Shown piece after piece: positions 20,272 through 27,900 of a DNA stretch of 64,000 nt. The notes beneath the pieces were generated by a model. The model saw nothing but the letters and a program-made list of their open reading frames with translations. It was not told the DNA's origin and did not search any database. Numbering within the stretch: position 1 is the stretch's first letter; each line of letters begins with the position of its first letter. Made by a program: the position numbers and the translations under genes. The stretch comes from Pycnococcus provasolii (Eukaryota > Chlorophyta > Pseudoscourfieldiophyceae > Pseudoscourfieldiales): positions 1,054,001 through 1,118,000 of the forward strand of contig CP150547.1 of assembly GCA_049487715.1 (NCBI GenBank), read 5' to 3'.

Positions 20272-21316
20272 AAGCTCGGCAACGGAGAGCGCGCTTCTAA
20301 GCGAGCTTCCAGAGCACCTCCGAGGCTCGCTGGTCAGTCATGTCGTGCATCGCAGCTTTCGCTACTCACCGTTCTTCCGCTACTTCCTCGGTGCAGCCGC
20401 CGATTGTGAATACGGCGAGGATCCCGCTGCCGACGACTTGATTGAGCTTGTCGCACGAAATATGTTGCCTTGTCTCATTTCTCCAGGCGAGCTCATCATC
20501 CGCCAAGGCGATTTCGGCGATGTGATGTACCTGATCAAATTCGGACGAGCGGAGGTGGAGAAGCGCGTGGAGATTGTGCGTGTCATTGACGCGAAATCGG
20601 GTGAGGTGCTTAGTGTTCAGGAGAAGGATCCAACGGCGGAAACGCCAACGGAGCAGGAGGACGGCGGCGGTGCTGGCTCTAGTACTACTTTCGGCGGGGG
20701 CGAGAGGGAGATTGTGACGCAGAGAAGCATGGTGACGCGTCGTTTCCCTCTTGTGCCTGGCTCGTACTTTGGCGAATTCTCCGTCATGGCGAGTGTTCTG
20801 AGCGAAGAGCACTTCCACTACCATGGAGTACGTCAAGCAGAGATTGCCCAAAAATCCGTATCAATTGCTGCAACTCGTCGATCAGCGTCGGTACGTGCTT
20901 TGAGCCGATGCGAGCTCGTCGCGCTACGACGAGACAGCCTCGCCGAGTTGTGGCGCAAGAGCCCGCTGCTCAGGCGTTCGATGGTGCACGCTGCACGCAT
21001 CACGCACAAAAACGATGGGCAGTGGTGGCTTCGCGATGGAGAGGGCAAGCTCGTTCACGCCACGTCGATTGCCGAAGAACCCTCTTCTGACCTGGACACC
21101 GCCGCGGCGGCGGCAGCGGCGGCAGAGGGACGTGCCGCGCTGGCACTGGAGGCTGCGTCGAAAGCTGCTCGAATACTAGCGGACATATCCACAGGTGCAG
21201 CGGAGTCGCTCGACAGAGCAGCGTCTGCGCTGATGAGTAGCGGTGGTGGTGGTGGTGGCGGTGGCGGCAATAATAATGGCACTGGTGGTGGTGGCAGTAG
21301 TACTACGGATCTTTAG
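16031..21316 (+). CDS. tandem-repeat voltage/cyclic-nucleotide-type cation channel, 1733 residues, one intron
   Basis: Exon 1 is 16031-16145, exon 2 is 16230-21316. The join makes a Glu codon and restores the S1-S2 segment (AAYEPLDIAFDMTH). The protein has two homologous halves, each with six membrane helices, a pore loop and a C-terminal cyclic-nucleotide-binding domain (cNBD). Half 1 (about 20-600) has pore FYWGSTAGDGFTAVNTRER and cNBD phosphate-binding segment YFGDILLL..ERTASIRA. Half 2 (about 900-1660) has pore FYWASSAAGAFDVTTTNER and cNBD with SYFGEFSVM..RRSASVRA, split by a 60-residue insert. Neither pore has the usual GYG/GFG K+ filter. An acidic, disordered linker joins the halves and poly-Gly/poly-Ala runs are common. 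TGTAA is at 21335-21339. Two such chains would assemble into a tetramer-like pore. Ion selectivity is unknown. Confidence 0.85.
16146..16229 (+). other. 84-nt spliceosomal intron
   Basis: Donor GTAAGT follows exon 1 exactly, a CACTAAC branch-like motif lies at about 16193-16199, and the acceptor is AACAG before 16230. Removing it joins two coding segments in frame and completes the channel's first membrane region. Stop codons interrupt the unspliced frame, which is why the large open frame begins only at 16253. Confidence 0.88.
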
Positions 21317-21352
21317 GAGAAGGAGAAGGTTTGTTGTAACATCTCTTAAGGC

Positions 21353-22549
21353 TCAATAGTTGCTACTCAAAGCTATGGCACCGTCCACACCATTTTTCAC
21401 TTGATGCGCAAAGTTGTTTGGAACGTGAACGACGTCGCCAGCCTTTTGCTCCGCCACCCAACACCGGATGCCGCTCGGTACGTCGAAGTTTCGCGAAAAC
21501 AATACATCAGGTTCGTCAACGTGCGTTTTCGTTGTAAGATTGTTGCTGTTGGCAGCCACAAGACGTTGAATCACATTCGGCTCAAACACAACCCACTCCT
21601 TTGTTCCGGCAAGAACACCGCTCCAAAACGAGGTGTTCCGGCCATCAACATGAAGCTTTGCACCCGTTCCACGGCTAGCCACAAATAGTGTGATGACTGT
21701 TGTTGTTGGCAAGAATTCCAAATGACGTACAACATCCTGGCTGTTCCAAGATATTTGGCATGCTGGTGAGATGGGCCAATCGAACAGCATTAGAGGCATT
21801 CCACAGCCACCTGCCGCCGCCGAACCACACGCTCTTTCACACGACGGCATCAGGCCATCGACACGCGCAAAGCCGCGCTCATTCCGACATTTGGGATTGC
21901 CATTTGCCGGTTCACAGTCGCGAGCGTTTAGACGCGCGTCGCCGCGTAAAAAGCGCTTTACGAATGTGTCAAGCGACGGTGGCGTCGTTGGACAATCAGC
22001 ACCTTCAGCGAACGGCGTCAACAAGCCTGCCCACCTCCCTGCTGCCGCTGTTCCCCCTCCCCTTGAAGCCACCTTTGGACGAACGGTTGAGCCGAGGCAT
22101 TCTGCAGAGCTCATCTTGAGCAATTCTTGTGCCGTCTCGTTGACTGAACGTCGGAGGAAAGCGAATGATGTGTTTTTGTTAATGATGGAGTTCGAGATGA
22201 GAACCGGATGCGACATCGGCGGTACGACGGATCTTCTTTGATGACGGCTTGATGACGCCGACGCCGATTCGTCTAAGTCTAAAACAGGCATAGGCATGCA
22301 AATCTGGTTGCTGACGAGTTGTCGAATGGAATCTGGTAAAGATGAATGCATCATCAGATTAGGAGGACTTTTCAGAATGGGAGGTGGAGACACCAAGTCC
22401 ATGTAGAAAAAATCACGACGACGCTGACGACGCTGCTGACGCTGATGAGATTGAGACACGCGATATAGATTCAACAAGCTTCCCGAGAGAAACACCACAA
22501 CAACGAGAAGGAGCATACATCGACGAACTCTAACTAGTAGTAACATCAT
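21353..22549 (-). CDS. JmjC (cupin-type) 2-oxoglutarate oxygenase, membrane-anchored
   Basis: A 398-residue protein. The N-terminus begins RVRRC followed by a strong hydrophobic stretch (MLLLVVVVFLSGSLL), a signal anchor or signal peptide. The C-terminal 130 residues form a JmjC domain: LHVDGRNTSFW gives the HxD iron ligands near residue 298, WVVFEPN follows, and the third ligand His lies in VPNNFAHQV near 381. These are the residues of iron/2-oxoglutarate-dependent hydroxylases or demethylases. The anchor points to a secretory-pathway or luminal enzyme rather than a histone demethylase. The stop is only 36 bp from the stop of the converging channel gene, so the 3' ends probably overlap. The substrate is unknown. 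Confidence 0.82.
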   Translation of the reverse strand: MMLLLVRVRRCMLLLVVVVFLSGSLLNLYRVSQSHQRQQRRQRRRDFFYMDLVSPPPILKSPPNLMMHSSLPDSIRQLVSNQICMPMPVLDLDESASASSSRHQRRSVVPPMSHPVLISNSIINKNTSFAFLRRSVNETAQELLKMSSAECLGSTVRPKVASRGGGTAAAGRWAGLLTPFAEGADCPTTPPSLDTFVKRFLRGDARLNARDCEPANGNPKCRNERGFARVDGLMPSCERACGSAAAGGCGMPLMLFDWPISPACQISWNSQDVVRHLEFLPTTTVITLFVASRGTGAKLHVDGRNTSFWSGVLAGTKEWVVFEPNVIQRLVAANSNNLTTKTHVDEPDVLFSRNFDVPSGIRCWVAEQKAGDVVHVPNNFAHQVKNGVDGAIALSSNY

Positions 22550-22769
22550 ACATACAAGTACAAGTACGCCTGTGGTTCACACTGGTGCGCGGCCATAGAA
22601 TGAAAGAATAGTAAGAATTAGTAGTAACGGATTCACAGTCTCACAGATCTAAAATCTCAAAAAATTAAAAAAATCTCGGGGGGGATTCGATTCGGGTTTT
22701 TCGGGTCCGGGTTCTCTCGTTCTCTCTCTGGCTCTCTGGCTGGGTAGCCATTTTCGTTGCCAGAAAGGT

Positions 22770-23267
22770 ATGGCACCACCTCCAGGTGCCGCAGCTGGTC
22801 GTGCTCGTGGTGTTGGTGCTGCCGCCAATGTCTCACAACCGCCACCACCTTTGCCTTGGGCGGCACTGCCTTGGTCCCTTCCACCGGAAGAAGACGAACT
22901 CGCCGTGGTGAACTCTCCTTCGTCACCTTCCTCAACACCTCAACACCCTGCGTCTTCGCTTGGCTCTGTGCCTACGCTCCTCTCGCTCGCGACAGCGGCT
23001 AGTGTACAGGTCATCGCGTCGCCGTTCCCACCACCCGTTGACGTCGAGAATCTTCTCGCGAAACTGCCCGACGACGTTCTCGTTAACGTCTTCCAAGCGA
23101 CACTCAGCGCGTCAAAACTCACGGAACGATCGCTCGAAAAGTTTGAAAGGGCGGGCGGGGCGCAGACTCTTCGCCTCATCAAACAACTCAAACTACGAAC
23201 GCACGGGGTTCCAGGCGTACCTATGATGAGAGACGAGTTTTTGGGTGACAAACCACGATGGTTGTGA
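22770..23267 (+). CDS. small protein with F-box-like segment
   Basis: A 165-residue protein. The first 90 residues are Pro/Ala/Ser-rich and disordered. Residues about 92-140 contain LLAKLPDDVLVNVF and a following helix pair, which resembles an F-box (LPDDVLxxIF). The rest is short and basic. If real, the F-box would recruit Skp1 of an SCF ubiquitin ligase, but there is no substrate-binding domain. The start is the first ATG in frame (ggtATGGCACC). It could also be an unrelated short helical protein. Confidence 0.6.
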   Translation: MAPPPGAAAGRARGVGAAANVSQPPPPLPWAALPWSLPPEEDELAVVNSPSSPSSTPQHPASSLGSVPTLLSLATAASVQVIASPFPPPVDVENLLAKLPDDVLVNVFQATLSASKLTERSLEKFERAGGAQTLRLIKQLKLRTHGVPGVPMMRDEFLGDKPRWL

Positions 23268-23304
23268 ATAAAAATATCTAGTGAAATATAAATGTAACTG
23301 TATA

Positions 23305-24282
23305 CTAATCTTCTGATGAACTGTACTTGGCCGCAAGCGCGTCGTACTGCGGCCACTCCACGACGTCGCGAATCTCGCCGAGGGTTGGTATGCTGTCAGG
23401 AATGCGGTCCTCCGCCAACTCATCTAGCGCAGACTGCATCGCCTTTATGCTCACGCCGAGCAGACTCAGAGGATAAGCAACAATGCTATACCCGAGCTCG
23501 CCAAGTCTGCCGCGCGGAAGCAGTGGCGTCTTGCCGCCACCCTCCAGGTTGTTGGCCATTTTTGGAATGGCCGGCGCGACCGAGCATAGTGCTGACATTT
23601 CCTCCTCACTCTCTAGCGCGTCGACGAAGAGCGCATCTGCACCAGCGTCGGCAAAGCACTGCGCTCTTTCGAGTGCCTCACTCAAGCCAACCGCTTGCCT
23701 CGCATCACTTCGCGCGAACACCATGATTGGGTCTTGGCCCGTCATGGCTGCCACCTCGTCGCGTGCGTCACATGCTGCGCGAATGCGTGCGACCGCCTCA
23801 GCTTTCTTCACAACACGCTTCGGACCGACATGCCCACAGCTCTTAGGCCACTCCTGGTCCTCGATAAGAATTCCGGCGAACCCAAGCTTGGCATACAGCG
23901 AGACTGTTCTGTGACAGTTGACGCCGTTGCCGTATCCAGTATCCGCATCAACTATGATTGGTAAGTCACCTGCCGCCTCTATGATGCTGCGTGACTGGTC
24001 CATCACTTCCCCAAAGCTCAATAAGCCAACGTCGGGTTTGGCTAACCTCCCAGCCGCGACGCTGAAGCCAGAAACGAAGGCGACATCAAACAAGCCAGAC
24101 TGAGCAATCAAGCGTGCCGAGAGGCCATCGTGACAGCAGGGCGCCGCCAGCGGCGTAGACGTCTCCGCGGACTTGCGCAAACGAAGGCGCAACACGCCTG
24201 CTGCACTGTTGGTTGTTTTGCCGGCTCGGCACCGAACGCTCGAACGCCTCAGCCTCGTGGACATTCCTACCGCCGCCGCCAT
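23305..24282 (-). CDS. PEP mutase / isocitrate lyase superfamily enzyme, plastid-type
   Basis: A 325-residue TIM-barrel enzyme. The N-terminal 30 residues (MAAAVGMSTRLRRSSVRCRAG) look like a plastid or mitochondrial transit peptide. Family motifs occur in order: FVSGFSVAAG near residue 60, DADTGYGNG (Mg-binding Asp), GILIEDQEWPKSCGH near 160 (equivalent of the catalytic KKCGH loop), and IMVFARSDA. It belongs to the group that includes carboxyvinyl-carboxyphosphonate phosphorylmutase of plants, oxaloacetate hydrolase and methylisocitrate lyase; residues seen here do not separate these. Start: ATG 24282 is preferred because the extra 15 residues to 24327 do not improve a transit peptide. Stop is 37 bp from the stop of the converging small gene. 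Confidence 0.88.
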   Translation of the reverse strand: MAAAVGMSTRLRRSSVRCRAGKTTNSAAGVLRLRLRKSAETSTPLAAPCCHDGLSARLIAQSGLFDVAFVSGFSVAAGRLAKPDVGLLSFGEVMDQSRSIIEAAGDLPIIVDADTGYGNGVNCHRTVSLYAKLGFAGILIEDQEWPKSCGHVGPKRVVKKAEAVARIRAACDARDEVAAMTGQDPIMVFARSDARQAVGLSEALERAQCFADAGADALFVDALESEEEMSALCSVAPAIPKMANNLEGGGKTPLLPRGRLGELGYSIVAYPLSLLGVSIKAMQSALDELAEDRIPDSIPTLGEIRDVVEWPQYDALAAKYSSSED

Positions 24283-24425
24283 TTCCTTGAACTGAAATGA
24301 CACGTGGAAGGTGAGGTTCCACAACAACCCCTAATTCGAAGGGGGGAGGGATTTTGGGGACACCGGTCGACACTACACTAAGTAGTCCTTACTACCGTAA
24401 TGGTAGACACCGTCATACAACTTGG

Positions 24426-24962
24426 TCATTGGTGTAGGGCACATGGAGATAAAGTTCTAAGTTTACAAAGGAGGAGTTTTGCCTCGTGGAGACAAGCCGC
24501 TCGCGGCGTCGGCGCGACCGCGCGAGCCGCGAGCGACGGGCGCTTCAACATGTGCCAACCGGCTCGTTTACGGATCCTCCCAAGAACGCCATCGCGGATA
24601 GCGAGGATCGGCAGTTGTTCGTACCCCTCATGCTTTAGATAACACGCATTGCAGACAACGCCGACAGCAGGTATGCGATTTCGGCCCATTCCGGGTCCCG
24701 CCGTGCGGAGGAACGCTGCCGTGCAGTGTGCGCATCGTTTGTTCGCACCGTACAGCAGGTTAGTGGGTGTTTTATTCGAAAATGCAATGTGGGTTGGACA
24801 AAGCCTCTCTATTGGCAGCAGTACAGCATCATCCTGAGTTGGCACGTGAGTTGACGACGTCGTGGCGACGGTAGGTGGAACGTGCGTGAGTGGAGGCGAG
24901 GCGGATACAGCAAGGAGGGCACCACTCACAACACGAAGAAGAATAGAATAACAATAACACAT
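24426..24962 (-). CDS. small protein with GATA-like Cys motif, unconfirmed
   Basis: A 178-residue frame between two well-supported minus-strand genes. The N-terminus is hydrophobic (MCYCYSILLRVVSGALLAVSA), as in a signal peptide. The middle contains CAHC, then 23 residues including RTAGPG, then CNAC. This has the shape of a GATA zinc finger (CxxC..CNAC) but with a longer loop and without the Trp. A signal peptide and a DNA-binding finger do not fit together, so the finger may be structural or chance. Codon use is less biased than in its neighbours. Treat as a possible gene. Confidence 0.45.
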   Translation of the reverse strand: MCYCYSILLRVVSGALLAVSASPPLTHVPPTVATTSSTHVPTQDDAVLLPIERLCPTHIAFSNKTPTNLLYGANKRCAHCTAAFLRTAGPGMGRNRIPAVGVVCNACYLKHEGYEQLPILAIRDGVLGRIRKRAGWHMLKRPSLAARAVAPTPRAACLHEAKLLLCKLRTLSPCALHQ

Positions 24963-24994
24963 TGCTTTTTACTACTGTAACATCTACTCGCAGC

Positions 24995-27900
24995 TTAAGT
25001 ACTTTCCGCGACGCGCGCTCGGATCGCCTTGTCAACGCACGCGCAGTACACGTACAGGGCTGCTGCTACCGCACTGCGCTTGCTCGTCTTACCTACGTCT
25101 GAAAGGCTAACGGAGCTCGACATCCTCGACCAGTCGTCGCACATCGCCATGGAGTCCACGATTCCCAATCGCTCAAGAATCGCGCTCACGACATCAGGGA
25201 GTGCGCCGGCAGACGCGACGACACCAAGATCCAGACCGCCTCGCGCTTCGGCACCGCGAACGAATGTCCAGACGCGATTCACCTTGCGGTTCAGGCCGAT
25301 GCGACGCCATCCAAGCTGGCGCTCAAGCTTGTGCGATTCCATAGCCTCCGAGGCAGAGAGAGGCGGCGCCTCCACGCCACCGCCTCGTGCGCTGAGATGC
25401 ATTGCGTAGAACATCCGAATCACCGCAACAAGCGCAGTAGCCGTAAATGTTTCGCCAAAAAGTGCCTGCCAGGCTCCGTCTGGCTCATTCCACGACGACT
25501 GCAGAACGCGTCCTGCCCGAGCGGCGATGCTGCCTACCGAGTTTGCGCCAGAAGCCTTGGAGATCGTCTCGCAGTCCCTTGCGGCGCTCGAAAGAAACGC
25601 TTCCGCGGCGTCACCGCCTTCGTCTGCGCGACCAGTCTCAGGCGGCGGCAACGCAGGCTTTTCAGGCTGTTTACGAATTGTCGCAGTTTCGTCTGCGAGG
25701 CTCTTCTCCTGCGCCGCGGATGCAACGTCGAAGATGGTGTTACCCACCGTGAAATTCGCACGTTCGGCGGATGATTTCCGCATCGGTTTGATTGACTCTT
25801 GGAATTTTGTCTCCAGCTCGCTGGTTTCCTCTTTCACCTTCATCGTTGCCTCATGTGCTTCACGGAGTGCTTGGCTTGCTTTAGCCGTCACTTCCTCCTC
25901 ATGCCGCTGCTTTGTCGCAAAGGCACTCTGCACACCCGCCTTGGTGCGATCAACGGTGCCGCCAACAACTTCGAGCGCTCGTCGTCCAGCCTCAATCGCA
26001 GCCTCCGCCTTCTTCTCCGCGCGCGATCGAGCAATTTCCGTCTCACGCAGCTCATGATTCAACTCGTTCAACTTGGTCTTCCACTGCACCTCCGCTTCCT
26101 GAGCATCGAGGTTAGCCGAGGCAAGTTGCTCCGCGTGCCTCAGCTCGAGCTCGCGTATTTTCTCCGAGTTGTTCGAGATCTCAGCCTGCATTCGTTCCAT
26201 CTCAGCAAGGCGCTCATGCTGATCCTTTCGCTCCTCACGCAATGTTGAGTGCAGCGCCTCCAATTCCATCTCCGACGACGCCCTAGTATCTCTCAGCTCG
26301 TTGCGCTCATCCTCGACAACGTGCAAAGCGCGCTCCAGAGACGCGCGCTGTGTCGCGAAGTCCTCCTCCCGGCTGCGTAGGGACTTCTCCGCTGACGCGC
26401 GCGTCTCGTCCACCTCCTCCGCCGATCGCTTGCGAGCCCTGCGCTCCTCTTCGAGAGCCGCTTCGGCGCGGCGAAGCTTTGCCGTCAGCTCCTCATGCTC
26501 GGATGCATGTCGCATGCCCTCAGTTTTGTACCGATCCTCTGCGGCAGAGTAGTCCTGCTCAAGGGAATTGAGCCGTGCATGCAAAGCGCGTTTCTCATCT
26601 TCCAGCTGCGTTTGAAGCACCCGCTGCCTAGCAAGATCGTCGGTCAGGCTTTCGCTCTTTTGCTTCGCTTCGCGTTGCGCATCCGCAAGTGCAGTCTCAA
26701 GTGTCACTTTCTCCGACCGATGATGAGCCTGCGCCTCCGCAATGGCGGCATCGGCCTGCCGCTTCCGCTCGTTTTGATCGGCTGCGAATTCTCTCGCGAG
26801 CTTCTCGCGCAGCTCTACCTGCCGCTTTTCCGTCGCCACCTCAGCAGCGCGCATCTCACTTTCGTGCACCTCCACCGAGGTGGCGAGCTCAGTTGCATGT
26901 GCCACCTTGGTATTGTCGAGTTCGAGTTTCATCCTTCGAGTCTCCGCTAGAAAGTGGTCGTGCTGCTCAAGACTCTTGGCACGAAGCTCATCCATATCAC
27001 TAGCCGCCTTTTCAAGTTCCGCCTGAAGCTCGGTGATGGCATTGGCGTGCCGTTTCTTGGACTCATCGAGGGCAGACGCGTGTGACTTTCGAGCTTCCCT
27101 CAGCCGTGCGTCAGCTTGCGCGAGCTCCGAGTCCATCTGTCGTGACATCTGCGATAGCTCTGCACGCAACGCCACGACTTCTTCTTCCTTGGAAGACAGC
27201 TCGCGCGAGTGCAATTCGTTCGAGTGAGAGATTTCATTCTCTCGTTCTCGTTTATTTGCTGCTGTCGCCTCGCTAGCCTGCCGCTTGAGCGCCTCCAGCT
27301 CGAGAGCGTGCATTTGCTTGAGGTCATTCAAAGCCTCCTTGTTGGTTGCCGACGCCGTCTCGATGCGCGCGTCTGATTGCTCTCTAATCTGTGCGAGCAA
27401 GCTCTCGTGGTGCACTCTAGCCTCCAGCTGCTGCTTTTCATGATGTGCCACAGCATCCGCAAGTTCGGAGCGTGACGCGGCAAGCTCAGCCCGGAAGCGC
27501 GATTCTACACGAGACAACTCCTCTTGGTACCGCTCACGCTCGGCATGCATTTGCTTCGTGAGCTCTGCCGAATTCGATCCGAGATGAAGATTCGCCTCGG
27601 CAAGCTGCCGCTCTAGACTCTCAACTTGGAACTGCTTGTCTTTTTGTACGGCGGAAAGGGACGCTTCAAACTTCTGCTGCATCTGCGCAGCCAAGCGAGT
27701 TGAAATTTCCTCCTTATCAGCAAGTTGCTTCGTCAGCACGGCCACCCGCGAGGCTGCCTCCTGCTCCAATACCGAGCGCGATTCCTCAAGTTCCGCAATT
27801 CGACGCGCGTTCTCACGGAGCTTCTCTGCTGCACTCGCGTTCTCGGCGCGCGCCGCGTTCGTCTGATTAGCCAATTCCTCACGCAGGCTATCAAGCTGCG

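Noticed and set aside
16253-21316. The channel starting at ATG 16253
   Set aside because: The intron at 16146-16229 joins an upstream exon in frame and supplies the start of the first membrane region; ATG 16253 would truncate it.
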